Shown: one piece after another, positions 47,794 to 55,866 of the stretch
Position numbering within the stretch: the stretch's first letter is position 1
Layout: the number at the start of each line of letters is the position of its first letter
NCBI RefSeq assembly: GCF_039528515.1
Contig: NZ_BAAALT010000279.1
Location: 1 to 64,000, forward strand
Source: Luedemannella flava
Lineage (GTDB): Bacteria > Actinomycetota > Actinomycetes > Mycobacteriales > Micromonosporaceae
Length of the DNA: 64,000 bases
Direction of reading: 5' to 3'
Made by a program: the position numbers and the translations under genes
The notes under the pieces: generated by a model
Database searches by the model: none
The model's input: the letters and a program-made list of their open reading frames with translations, nothing else
Told to the model about the DNA's origin: nothing

Positions 47794-47910
47794 TTACCTC
47801 GTCACCAGATAGATCAGCAAGAGTACGGCCACAACAGCCAGTACGACGGTGAGCGTGTGGTAGCCCGCGGTGCCGGGGGCCCGTCGGTAGTGACCTCGAA
47901 CGTACGGCAT
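47794..47910 (-). CDS. Single-pass membrane micro-protein, 38 aa
   Basis: ATG 47910 is preceded by GGAGGTGGG. The product begins MPYVRGHYRRAPGT and continues with one membrane helix (LTVVLAVVAVLLLIYLV) ending TR. A basic N-terminus and hydrophobic C-terminus predict a tail-anchored or N-in single-pass peptide. A strong terminator follows. The RBS, codon use and terminator support a real gene. Confidence 0.75.
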   Translation of the reverse strand: MPYVRGHYRRAPGTAGYHTLTVVLAVVAVLLLIYLVTR

Positions 47911-47979
47911 GGCATCCCACCTCCGGCATCTCGTCCATTGATGCTCTTCTGCCTACCCGGTGGCGCTGGACGGGAAACG

Positions 47980-49992
47980 TCAACCCGGCGGGGTGACGTT
48001 CCAGACTCGGACGGAGCCGTCGTTGCCGCCCGTCACCGCGACGGCCCGGCCGTCCAGCTCCGCGATCTCCACCGCCCGCAGGATTCCGCTGCGAGCCGCG
48101 ATCGGATCGCCGATCGGCCGCCGCGTGACCAGATCCCACACCCGCAGCGTTCCGTCGTAGCCGACCGACGTCGCGATCGTCCGGCCCTTGACCGTCGCCG
48201 CGGCGACGTCACCCACCCAGAGGTCGTGCCGTGCCATGGCGGGGCCGACCTGCTCACGGGCTTGCAGGTCCCACACCCGCAGCGCGCCGTCGTCGCGGTC
48301 GCCCCCGGTTATCGCGACCGGGCGGCCCGCCAGCGTTGTCAAGGTCAGTGCGGACAGGCCGGTTTCGCTGGTCACCGGCGTGCCGACCGGCTTGCCCGTG
48401 CGCAGGTCCCACACCTTCAGCGTTCTGTCGTCGCCGATGGTGACCGCCACGGCCCGTCCGTCGAGCGTGCCGGTCGCCAGATCGGTGACGTACCCGCGGT
48501 GCACCCGCAGCGGATCGCCGCGCGGCTTGCCCGTCCTCAGGTCCCACATCTGCAGCGTGCCGTTGGTCCCGGCCACGACGGCGACCGGCACTCCGGCCAC
48601 CTCGGCAACGTCGATCGCGGTCGGCTGCGACACCCGGTCCGGCAACGTCCGGACCTGCCGACCCGTTGCGAGGGCCCACACGCGGTTGGGTTCCTTGTCG
48701 AGGAACGGGGAGCCGGTGCTGGCCGAAACGGCGACCGTGCGGCCGTCCACGACCCCGACCGCGACCTCCACGATGCCGCCGGTCGCGAAAAGACCACGGT
48801 GGACAGTCAGGTCGCCGCCCACCTGTCGGTGCGCGGCGAGGTCCCATACGGCGAGGGTCTCGTCGTCGGTCTCACCGCCGGACACCACGATCGGACGGCC
48901 GTCCAGGGTGCCCAGGGCGAGGCTCCACACCTGCTCCTGCGCCGCCATCGGCTTTCCGAGCTGGGCACCGAAAACGTCCGGATCCTTCCCGGGGTCTCCG
49001 CCCGGCCCGTCGCCCAGAAACCAGATCGGCAGCGCGAAGACGATGGCGAGCACCAGTGCGATGGCGCCCAATGCCACCAACAGGGGCCGGAGCCGGAACG
49101 GGAGGGTCGTGATCCTCAAGGGATCCTGCCGGGTCGCGGGCCCGACGTCCGCGCCCGGCGCGGCCCGGTCAGGCACCGTGGCCAGCGCCGCCGGCGCCGG
49201 CGTGTCGTGTTCGACCAGGGCGAGCATGACCTCACCGGCCACGGGCCGGGCCGCCGGCGACTTGGCCAGGCAGCGCAGAAGCAGCGGTCGCAGATCGGCG
49301 GGGACTCCGGTCAGGTCCGGTTCATGGTGCGCGATGCGGTTGAACACGGCCGGCATGGAGTCCTGGCCGAACGGCGGCCGGCCCGTCGCCGCAAAGGCGA
49401 CCATGGCGGCCCAGCTGAAGACGTCCGACGGCGGGCCGACGGGGTCGCCCGCCACCTGCTCCGGGGACATGTACGCCGGCGTGCCGAGGAACGCGCCGGT
49501 CGTCGTGGTGACATCGAGCGCGCGGGCGATGCCGAAGTCCACGACGCGCGGCCCGTCCGGGCCGAGCAGCACGTTGCCGGGCTTCACGTCGCGGTGCACG
49601 ATCCCGGCCCGGTGGATCGCGGCCAGCGCCCCGGCCGTCCCGATCGCGAGCCGGCGCAGTGCCCCCTCGTCCAGCGGCCCGCTGCCGGCCACGTGCTGCT
49701 GCAGCGAGACACCGTCGATGTACTCGCTGACCAGGTACGGCCGCTCGCCCTCGAGGCCGGCGTCGAGGACCCGCGCCGTGCAGAACCCGGCGACCCGCCG
49801 GGCCAGCGTCGCCTCCCGGAGGAACCGCCGCCGGGCGGCGGCGTCGGCGGCCGGACCGAGGTGCAGCACCTTCACCGCCACCGGCGTGCCGTCCGCGGCG
49901 TGTCCGAGGTACACCACGCCCTGCCCGCCGACGCCGATGCGCCCACTCAGCCGGTACCCGGCCACGGCGCGCGGATCGTCGGGCGTCAGCAC
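47980..49992 (-). CDS. Membrane Ser/Thr protein kinase with extracytoplasmic WD-repeat domain
   Basis: The 670-residue kinase has a G-loop (GRIGVGGQGVVYLG), VAVKVL lysine, catalytic loop IVHRDVKPGNVLL, DFG in VVDFGIARAL and SPEQ, over residues 10-270. A membrane helix (PLLVALGAIALVLAIVFALPIWFLG) near residue 320 separates it from a C-terminal beta-propeller with repeats such as TLQMWDLRTGKP, TLKVWDLRTGKP, ALRVWDLQAREQ and TLRVWDLVTRRP. It probably senses an external ligand or surface protein and phosphorylates cytoplasmic targets. Confidence 0.94.
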   Translation of the reverse strand: MLTPDDPRAVAGYRLSGRIGVGGQGVVYLGHAADGTPVAVKVLHLGPAADAAARRRFLREATLARRVAGFCTARVLDAGLEGERPYLVSEYIDGVSLQQHVAGSGPLDEGALRRLAIGTAGALAAIHRAGIVHRDVKPGNVLLGPDGPRVVDFGIARALDVTTTTGAFLGTPAYMSPEQVAGDPVGPPSDVFSWAAMVAFAATGRPPFGQDSMPAVFNRIAHHEPDLTGVPADLRPLLLRCLAKSPAARPVAGEVMLALVEHDTPAPAALATVPDRAAPGADVGPATRQDPLRITTLPFRLRPLLVALGAIALVLAIVFALPIWFLGDGPGGDPGKDPDVFGAQLGKPMAAQEQVWSLALGTLDGRPIVVSGGETDDETLAVWDLAAHRQVGGDLTVHRGLFATGGIVEVAVGVVDGRTVAVSASTGSPFLDKEPNRVWALATGRQVRTLPDRVSQPTAIDVAEVAGVPVAVVAGTNGTLQMWDLRTGKPRGDPLRVHRGYVTDLATGTLDGRAVAVTIGDDRTLKVWDLRTGKPVGTPVTSETGLSALTLTTLAGRPVAITGGDRDDGALRVWDLQAREQVGPAMARHDLWVGDVAAATVKGRTIATSVGYDGTLRVWDLVTRRPIGDPIAARSGILRAVEIAELDGRAVAVTGGNDGSVRVWNVTPPG

Positions 49993-50085
49993 CGACCACC
50001 TCCCCAGCGTCCTGGTCGTGGCGACACCACAGTGGACACCGAGCGGGGACCCCGACGCAACGCGACGAACGGGTCGTCGGTCGGG

Positions 50086-50565
50086 CTAACCGGGGTGGCC
50101 GCGGAGGGCGTCCATTACCGCGAGCGTGTCCGTCATCGTGCCGACCACGATGACGAGGTCGCCGTCGCGGCCATTGCCGGCGATCGCCGGGTCCGTGACG
50201 ACGTGGCCGTCACGGACGACGGCGAGCACCGCCGCATCGCCCGACAGGTCGTCGCCCACGTTCGACAGGTTGTGCGGTGGGGCGTCCGGGCCGAGCAGGA
50301 GTTGCAGGGTGACGATGCCGGACGCGTGGTGGTCGAGGCGGGCGATGTGGCCGGCGACGCCGCCGACGCCGAGCAGTTCGCCGAGGCCCTCGGCCTCCTG
50401 CGGCGTGAGCAGCAGGCTGGTGCCGACCGTGTCCGGGTCGGCCCCGTACACGATGAGCTCGCGGCGGTCGCCGTGGTGGCGGATGACGCCGACGGCGCGG
50501 CCGGCGCGGGTGGTGAGCACGTGCAGCCGGCCGACGCCGGGTAGCACGGTGTGGTCGATGCGCAT
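50086..50565 (-). CDS. RCK_C/TrkA-C regulatory subunit of cation transporter
   Basis: The 159-residue protein has an N-terminal alpha/beta part (LPGVGRLHVLTTRAGRAVGVIRHHGDRRELIVY in part) and a C-terminal RCK_C/TrkA-C domain: SNVGDDLSGDAAVLAVVRDGHVVTDPAI and DGDLVIVVGT. Such subunits gate potassium/proton antiporters in response to nucleotides. ATG 50565 follows GAGGAGG and starts 11 nt after the transporter stop, so both are cotranscribed. Confidence 0.88.
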   Translation of the reverse strand: MRIDHTVLPGVGRLHVLTTRAGRAVGVIRHHGDRRELIVYGADPDTVGTSLLLTPQEAEGLGELLGVGGVAGHIARLDHHASGIVTLQLLLGPDAPPHNLSNVGDDLSGDAAVLAVVRDGHVVTDPAIAGNGRDGDLVIVVGTMTDTLAVMDALRGHPG

Positions 50566-50576
50566 GGTGTGCCTCC

Positions 50577-51860
50577 TCAGAAGTAGCGCAGCCAGACGTA
50601 GCCCCACGCGATGACCACCGTGATCAGCGTGGTGACGGTGCCGTAGCGGGTGAACTGCCAGAACGAGATGGGATGGCCGTGGCGCGCGGCGATGCCGAGC
50701 ACGACGACGTTGGCGCTGGCCGCCACCGCCGTGCCGTTGCCGCCGAGGTCCGCGCCCAGGGCGAACGCCCACCACAGCGCGCGGCCCGTGCCCGCATCCG
50801 GCGTCTGGGCCACGACGTCCTCCACGACGGGGGCCATCGTCGCCACGTACGGGATGTTGTCGAAGAACGCCCCGAGTACGGCGGAGCCGAACAGCAGCGC
50901 CGTCGCCGCGGCGAAGAAGTTGTCGCCCACCGCGTCGACCGCCCACGACCCGACCGCGTGGATGACGCCCGTCTCGACCAGCCCGCCGACCATGACGAAC
51001 AGGCCCATGAAGAACACGAGCGTGGTCCACTCGACCTCGGCCAGGTAGTCGGCCGACTTCACGCCGGTGACCAGCACCATCGCGCCGGCACCCAGCAGGG
51101 CGACGATGGCCGGCTCCAGATGCATCACCGAGTGCAGGCTGAACGCCGCCACGACGACCGCGAGGATCGCCAGGCACTTGACGAGCAGCCGGCCGTCGGT
51201 GATCGACTTTCGTTCGTCCAGCGCCAGCACCTCGGCGACGCGCTCCGGATGGTACTCGAAGGATTTTCGGAAGAGCACCCGCGCGAGCAGCACGAAGAGC
51301 ACGAACAGCACCACGACGACCGGGGCCATGTTGGCCAGGAAGTCGTTGAAGGTCAGCCCGGCCCGGCTGCCGATGATGATGTTCGGCGGGTCCCCGATGA
51401 GCGTCGCGGCGCCGCCGATGTTGGACGCCAGCGCCTCGGCGATGAGGTACGGCGCCGGCGAGATGCCGAGTTTGCCGCAGACGACGACGGTCACGGGCGC
51501 CACCAGCATGATCGTGGTGACGTTGTCGAGGAACGGCGAGGCGATCGCCGTGATCACCATGAGCAGGACCATGAGGCGGTACGGCCGCCCGCGCGACCGC
51601 TTGGCCGCCCAGATGCCGAGGTACTCGAAGACGCCGGTCTGTTTGATGATCCCGACGATGACCATCATGCCGAGCAGCAGGAAGATGACGTTCCAGTCGA
51701 TGCCGGCGTGCTCGGAGAAGAACACGTCGTGGCCCGGCACGAAGCCGAGCAGGGCCATCAGCCCGGCGGCGGTGAGCACCACCGCCACGCGGTGCACCTT
51801 CTCGGTGGCGATCAGGATGAACGCCACCGTGAAGATCGCGAGTGCGAGACAGGCGCTCAC
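50577..51860 (-). CDS. SLC13/NhaD/ArsB-type membrane transporter
   Basis: The 427-residue protein has about eleven membrane helices and ion-transporter signatures: DVFFSEHAGIDWNVIFLLLGMMVIVGIIKQTGVFEYLG, SPFLDNVTTIMLVAPVTV and GGAATLIGDPPNIIIGSRAG (quoted in part). The paired SPFLDN and GAFFDN segments are the two inverted repeats. It may be a cation/proton antiporter, which fits the RCK_C partner, rather than an arsenite pump. GTG 51860 has GGAGGTGA 4 nt upstream; in-frame ATG 51893 is an alternative. Confidence 0.9.
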   Translation of the reverse strand: MSACLALAIFTVAFILIATEKVHRVAVVLTAAGLMALLGFVPGHDVFFSEHAGIDWNVIFLLLGMMVIVGIIKQTGVFEYLGIWAAKRSRGRPYRLMVLLMVITAIASPFLDNVTTIMLVAPVTVVVCGKLGISPAPYLIAEALASNIGGAATLIGDPPNIIIGSRAGLTFNDFLANMAPVVVVLFVLFVLLARVLFRKSFEYHPERVAEVLALDERKSITDGRLLVKCLAILAVVVAAFSLHSVMHLEPAIVALLGAGAMVLVTGVKSADYLAEVEWTTLVFFMGLFVMVGGLVETGVIHAVGSWAVDAVGDNFFAAATALLFGSAVLGAFFDNIPYVATMAPVVEDVVAQTPDAGTGRALWWAFALGADLGGNGTAVAASANVVVLGIAARHGHPISFWQFTRYGTVTTLITVVIAWGYVWLRYF

Positions 51861-51937
51861 GGCGTCACCTCCGCTGCGCTCCGGCGCCGCCATGAGTCCT
51901 GACTGAGCTGTCGATTCGCTCGCTGACGCTCGCTCAT
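51857..51937 (-). CDS. 26-residue micro-ORF coupled to transporter
   Basis: The frame MSERQRANRQLSQDS... ends in a TGA that overlaps the transporter GTG (GTGA), and its ATG overlaps the stop of the previous micro-ORF (ATGA). It may only serve translational coupling. Confidence 0.3.
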   Translation of the reverse strand: MSERQRANRQLSQDSWRRRSAAEVTP

Positions 51938-52026
51938 GGCGCACCGCCTGGCGGGCCGTGGTCGCGAAGGGTATGGGGTGTCCGCGGTGCGGGCGCGCTT
52001 GCCCGCACCGCCGGGTAGCGGTACAT
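51934..52026 (-). CDS. 30-residue micro-ORF, possible leader
   Basis: ATG 52026 is preceded by GGAGGACC. The product is proline- and alanine-rich (MYRYPAVRASAPAPRTPH...). With the next micro-ORF it bridges the gap upstream of the transporter and may be a regulatory leader. Confidence 0.35.
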   Translation of the reverse strand: MYRYPAVRASAPAPRTPHTLRDHGPPGGAP

Positions 52027-52099
52027 GGTTGAGGTCCTCCGGAAATGACGTGTCGCGCCGACGGTCGGGGACCGGCGGCGTCAGGACAGGGCTACGACC

Positions 52100-52438
52100 T
52101 CAGGCGGAGGCTGGTGGGCCGCGGCAACCGGCCGCGGGGAGGGCGCGCGTCGACAGGGGCGCGACGGTGTGCCGGGCGCGGGCGACGGCGAGGCCGCCGA
52201 CGGCGAACGCGACCGCCACGGGCAGGATCGCGAGCAGGCTCCCGATGGGTGGGACGGTGTCCGGGTCGTCGGGCAGGGCGACCGCGACGGCCGCGCTGGC
52301 GGCGGCGCGGGGCGCGACCTGGAAGGTGTCGCCCGGCAGGGCGGTGTGCGCCGCGCTGAGCCCGATGAGGAGGGCGGTCAGCGCGAGGGCGGCGAGCAGC
52401 GCGACGGACCGGGGTGCGCGGGCGGGTCGGATCGCCAT
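52100..52438 (-). CDS. Small two-helix membrane protein, 112 aa
   Basis: The product has an N-terminal helix (SVALLAALALTALLIGLSAA), a short exported loop (PGDTFQVAPRAA) and a second helix (IGSLLAILPVAVAFAVGGLAVA). ATG 52438 follows GGGAGGTGG. It lies upstream of the SLC13 transporter on the same strand and may be an accessory subunit. No family is recognised. Confidence 0.7.
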   Translation of the reverse strand: MAIRPARAPRSVALLAALALTALLIGLSAAHTALPGDTFQVAPRAAASAAVAVALPDDPDTVPPIGSLLAILPVAVAFAVGGLAVARARHTVAPLSTRALPAAGCRGPPASA

Positions 52439-52555
52439 CGGGCCACCTCCCGTCGGGTCGCTGGTCAGGACAGTGTACCCAACGCCCCCGGTGACCTAGC
52501 GAGATAACCTACTTAACCGATGGACTTTCGAGCCATCGTGTGATCCCATGGGGGC

Positions 52556-52645
52556 ATGCGAGCGAGCGTGATCCTCATCCGCCGCCGCCACGTGGACTTC
52601 GGCCTCCTGGCGGCGAGTGCCTGTCGCCGTTCGGCCCGCGCCTGA
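52556..52645 (+). CDS. Cysteine-type regulatory leader peptide
   Basis: The 29-residue product begins MRASVILIRRRHVDFGLLAA and has a lone Cys (SACRR) near the end. This RRHVD...A.C(R) pattern is the one seen in actinobacterial leader peptides upstream of sulfur-assimilation and cysteine-related operons, where stalling at Cys codons is thought to regulate the operon. It precedes a winged-helix regulator and remnants of sulfur-type transport genes. Confidence 0.72.
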   Translation: MRASVILIRRRHVDFGLLAASACRRSARA

Positions 52646-52724
52646 CGCGCCGCCCGAACCCCTTCCGCACACCCCTCCGCCACGCCGACGTGGTCCCTCC
52701 GCGCCCGACGAACGGGAGCCAGCC

Positions 52725-53330
52725 ATGACAGTCACGGTTCTGCGTACCCATACCCCCCGCAACACGCGGCCGCTCGGCCCGCCGACGCCCCGCACCATCG
52801 CCCGCCGGCGGGGGGCCGACCCGCCCGCCGAGGTCACCCTCACCGTCGGCGTCACGCTCGCCGGCGACCGGCCGCACCGCGACGCACTCGAGTTCATCGA
52901 CGCCCTCAACCGCCTCGCCGAGCAGGTCGGCGCGACGTTGAGCATCACGTCGGGCCCGGAGTCGGACGCCGTCGCCGACGTCCGGCCGATCGGGCTGGTC
53001 GAGACCACGCCGACGGAGTTCGAGTTGGACCCGTGGACCCGTGTCGTGCGCCGCCACGGCACGCCGGTGCAGCTCACCAAGGTCGAGTACGACCTGCTGG
53101 AGTTCCTCGTCGACAACCCCCAGCAGGTGTTCACCCGCCGGCAGTTGCTCGGCCAGATCTGGCGCGACGACCGGTCCGGCCGGCGCACCGTCGACGTCCA
53201 CGTCAGCCGGCTGCGCGCCAAGCTCGGCGCCGACATCGTCACCACCACCCGCGGCGTCGGCTACCGGCTCACCGACGGCGCGCCGATCACCGTCGTCCAC
53301 CACCGCCCGAACGGAGACGTCCATGAGTAA
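52725..53330 (+). CDS. Winged-helix (OmpR-type) transcriptional regulator
   Basis: The 201-residue protein has an OmpR/PhoB DNA-binding domain at the C-terminus: VQLTKVEYDLLEFLVDNPQQVFTRRQLLGQIWRDD, then RTVDVHVSRLRAKLG and TRGVGYRLTDG (quoted in parts). The N-terminal 100 residues are not a receiver domain: no phosphoacceptor Asp motif is visible; VTLTVGVTLAGDRPHRDAL may be a small alpha/beta domain. It probably controls the sulfur-related locus that follows and overlaps the next gene by 8 nt. Confidence 0.87.
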   Translation: MTVTVLRTHTPRNTRPLGPPTPRTIARRRGADPPAEVTLTVGVTLAGDRPHRDALEFIDALNRLAEQVGATLSITSGPESDAVADVRPIGLVETTPTEFELDPWTRVVRRHGTPVQLTKVEYDLLEFLVDNPQQVFTRRQLLGQIWRDDRSGRRTVDVHVSRLRAKLGADIVTTTRGVGYRLTDGAPITVVHHRPNGDVHE

Positions 53331-53442
53331 TGAGGAGCGCAAACGCCTGCACATCAGCGAGGACTGGGCCGCGACCGTCGTCGGTCTGCTCCTCATCGCG
53401 CTGATCCTCACCGGGGTCATCACGAAGGGGGTGCTGCAGTAA
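53323..53442 (+). CDS. 39-residue membrane protein
   Basis: The product MSNEERKRLHISEDWAATVV begins with a charged stretch and ends with one helix (VVGLLLIALILTGVI). From memory of similar actinobacterial loci, this kind of mini-protein precedes YeiH-type putative sulfate exporter genes. Here the stop overlaps the ATG of such a gene, now broken. Confidence 0.7.
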   Translation: MSNEERKRLHISEDWAATVVGLLLIALILTGVITKGVLQ

Positions 53443-53963
53443 TGGCCACGACGTTGCGGCTCCCGCGGCGACCACCGAGGAGCGACCCGCGAACAGCCCG
53501 GCCAGGATCGCGTGGATCGCCGGCGGCATCGTCGTCGTCCTCGCCCTGGCGTACCTGACCAAGCTGCTCGACAAGAACGTGCCCACCTGGCTGGCCGACA
53601 CCGGCCTGCTGTCGGGTGGCATGCAGCAGCGGGCCGCGATCGCCCGGGCGCTCGCGCCGGGGGCCGCGCATCCTGCTGCTGGACGAGCCGTTCGCGGCGC
53701 TCGACGCGCTCACCCGCGAGCGCATGCAGGAGGAGCTGCGGTCGCTGTGGCAGGTCACCGGCACCACCGTGATTCTCGTGACGCACAGCCGGGACGAGGC
53801 CGCCTACCTGGGCACCCGCATCGTCGCGCTGTCGGCCCGACCGGGTCGGGTGGTCCTGGACCAGGTCTCCGGCCTGCCCAGGTCGGCGGAGCCGCGGCAT
53901 GCGGTGGAGTTCGTATCCACCCGGGACAAGGTGCTGGACCTGGTCCGCTCGGTCGCCCGCTGA
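53442..53963 (+). pseudogene. Fusion scar: transporter 5' end joined to ABC-ATPase 3' half
   Basis: Beginning at ATG 53442 and after an early frame change, the frame reads ATTEERPANSPARIAW and GGIVVVLALAYLTKLLD, a transporter N-terminus with one helix. Around 53608 it switches without a gap to LLSGGMQQRAAIARALAPG, an ABC-ATPase signature. A one-base change in a G-run near 53660 then shifts the frame to RILLLDEPFAALDALTRERM, TTVILVTHSRDEAAYLGTRI, ending at 53963. Walker A is missing. A deletion plus two frameshifts explains this best. Confidence 0.82.
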
Positions 53964-54004
53964 TCGGGGCAGCGGCCGGCTGACCGGGCGTGCACAATGT
54001 CGCG

Positions 54005-55468
54005 ATGTTCGGACGTCGATCACGCAAGGCACCGGTTTCCTCCGACGGCCTGCTCACCCAGACCATCGCCCGTCACTTTCCGAACGCCACCATTGACGGG
54101 CAGACGGTGCGGCTCGGGGTGGGCGACCTCGCGATCACCTGCCACGTGCCCGGGGTCGATCCGACCGGTGGGCTGCAGGCCGCCAGGTTGTACTTCGAGA
54201 TCACCGGCGTGGTGGGGGACACGCCGATCTTCGCCTCGGTGAGCGGATACGGGGAATCGCGGGAGACCGCGATCGTCGAGGGTGCCTGCCAATGGGCGTG
54301 CGCGTTCGGGCCGGTCCTGCAGGCCGGGGTCACGGGCCAGCCGGTTCCCACGGCAGGCGCGTTTCCCGACGCCGAGGAGTTCGAGACCGTCCTGGGTGGA
54401 CGGCGGTTCCGTGTGGTGGTGGCCGCGATGGACCGCTCGATGCTCTTCGCCCCCGGCCCGTCGCCCCAGGAGCGCATCGCGGCGGCGCGGGCGCGCTTCG
54501 CCGATCGTTGGCTCACGGCCGCAGTGCTGGATTCCGGGACGCTGCCCGTGCACGCGATGGCGAGCGGCGCCCTGCTGAGCGCGTTCGTCCTGGACATCCA
54601 CGACCACCGTTCGGTGGAGGTGAAAATCAACGGCGCCGACTGGCCGGGGTGCACGGGCATGTTCGAGCACGTGGCGGCGGAGCCGTTCGGCGGTATGACG
54701 CTCCTGCGGGAGCTGGCCATGCTGGTTCCCGTGGACGTCGCAGCGCCGTCGTCCGGTGTGGACCTCACCCGGGACGAGTTGACCCGGACGCTCGCGGCGT
54801 TCGACCCGTCGACAGCCGGGCCGTCGCGTGCCGAAGGCTGGCCGGGGTGGCATCACCACAAAGGAGCGCTCGCCGTCCCGCTGACCGGGGAAGAACTGGC
54901 CGCCGTCGAGCGGAAGACAGGTCCGCTGCCGAACGACTACCGCGCTTTCCTCACTGAGGTCGCTGCCGTTGGCGCTGGTCCGGGTTACGGCCTCGAGTGG
55001 CCCCGTCGGATCGGCGACGCCGTGCTGCTCGCGCACGCGGGGTGCCACGTCGCGTGGGTGTTGCGGCTCGACGGGCCGGAGCGAGGCCAGGTCTGGGTCG
55101 ACGCGGTCGGTTCCGACAAGACGTACGCCAAGGTCGCCGACTCGTTCACCGAGTGGTACCGGGCATGGTCGGATGCGGCGGTCCGTCAGGACGGGCCGTG
55201 GATCCAGTGGAACAACCTGTCCTGCGCCTCGGCGGACGTGCTGGGGCAGTTCGCGCAGAATATCGCGGACAGGTCGGACTGGGTTGGGCCCGTCAGCCTG
55301 ACCGACGTGGTCCCGCCGGGGTGCCTGGCCATGGTCGGCGGCGGTGTCTACCTGCCGGACGGTTCGCCGCTTGATCCGTGCCACGGGTGCGTGGACCTGG
55401 CCGGCCGGTTCGGCCTGCCACCGGAGACATTCGCCCGAGGGCTGCCGTCCACTCCCGGGGCCGGGTAG
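54005..55468 (+). CDS. DUF6348-like and SMI1/KNR4 (SUKH) domain protein
   Basis: The 487-residue soluble protein has an N-terminal region (to about 240) resembling DUF6348, with LYFEITGVVGDTPIFASVSGYG and GACQWACAFGPVL, and a C-terminal SMI1/KNR4-like domain, LTGEELAAVERKTGPLPNDYRAFLTEVAAVGAGPGYGLEW in part, ending with FDLAGRFGL-like CVDLAGRFGLPPETF. SUKH domains are common in immunity proteins against polymorphic toxins. No toxin is adjacent. CACAAT lies 6 nt before ATG 54005; GTG 53990 is an alternative. Confidence 0.8.
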   Translation: MFGRRSRKAPVSSDGLLTQTIARHFPNATIDGQTVRLGVGDLAITCHVPGVDPTGGLQAARLYFEITGVVGDTPIFASVSGYGESRETAIVEGACQWACAFGPVLQAGVTGQPVPTAGAFPDAEEFETVLGGRRFRVVVAAMDRSMLFAPGPSPQERIAAARARFADRWLTAAVLDSGTLPVHAMASGALLSAFVLDIHDHRSVEVKINGADWPGCTGMFEHVAAEPFGGMTLLRELAMLVPVDVAAPSSGVDLTRDELTRTLAAFDPSTAGPSRAEGWPGWHHHKGALAVPLTGEELAAVERKTGPLPNDYRAFLTEVAAVGAGPGYGLEWPRRIGDAVLLAHAGCHVAWVLRLDGPERGQVWVDAVGSDKTYAKVADSFTEWYRAWSDAAVRQDGPWIQWNNLSCASADVLGQFAQNIADRSDWVGPVSLTDVVPPGCLAMVGGGVYLPDGSPLDPCHGCVDLAGRFGLPPETFARGLPSTPGAG

Positions 55469-55479
55469 CCGCCCGGGAA

Positions 55480-55866
55480 TCAGCGCGCGGCGGCGCGCAC
55501 CGCGAGGGCGGCGTGCACGGCGTCGGCCGCCGCCGCGTCGGACACCCCGAGCTGGCGGGCGAGCGCCGCGTACGTGTGGGCGGCCTCGTCCAGGCGCGAG
55601 CGGATCTCGGCCTCGGTCAGCCGGGCGGCCTGGTCGGCGACCGTGGTGCCGTGCCGGACCCGGCTCGTCACCAGGCCCTGCGACTCCAGCTCCCGGTAGG
55701 ACCGGGCGACCGTGTTCGCGGCGATCCCCAGGTCGGCGGCGAGTTGCCGGATAGGGGGCAGCTGCGCGCCCACCGGCAGCGTCCCGGTGGAGATCATCGT
55801 GGCGAGTTGGGCGCGGATCTGCTCATACGGCGGGACCGCGCTGGCGGGGTCGACCTCGACGATCAC
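55480..55866 (-). CDS. GntR-family (YtrA-type) regulator
   Basis: The 128-residue protein is a short GntR regulator: VPPYEQIRAQLATMISTGTLPVGAQLPPIRQLAADLGIAANTVARSYRELESQGLV in part, with only a helical tail of about 50 residues, as in YtrA types. GTG 55866 overlaps the stop of the upstream membrane gene (GTGA). The perfect palindrome at 56747-56782 upstream of the operon is its likely operator. Confidence 0.93.
   Translation of the reverse strand: MIVEVDPASAVPPYEQIRAQLATMISTGTLPVGAQLPPIRQLAADLGIAANTVARSYRELESQGLVTSRVRHGTTVADQAARLTEAEIRSRLDEAAHTYAALARQLGVSDAAAADAVHAALAVRAAAR

Noticed and set aside
47575..50544. Plus-strand open frame of 989 codons
   Set aside because: It is antisense to the kinase-WD40 gene and the RCK_C gene, and the translation is low-complexity Arg/Ala/Gly.
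50577..51860. Arsenite efflux pump ArsB
   Set aside because: The general fold fits, but there is no arsR, arsC or arsA nearby and the RCK_C partner favours a cation/proton antiporter.
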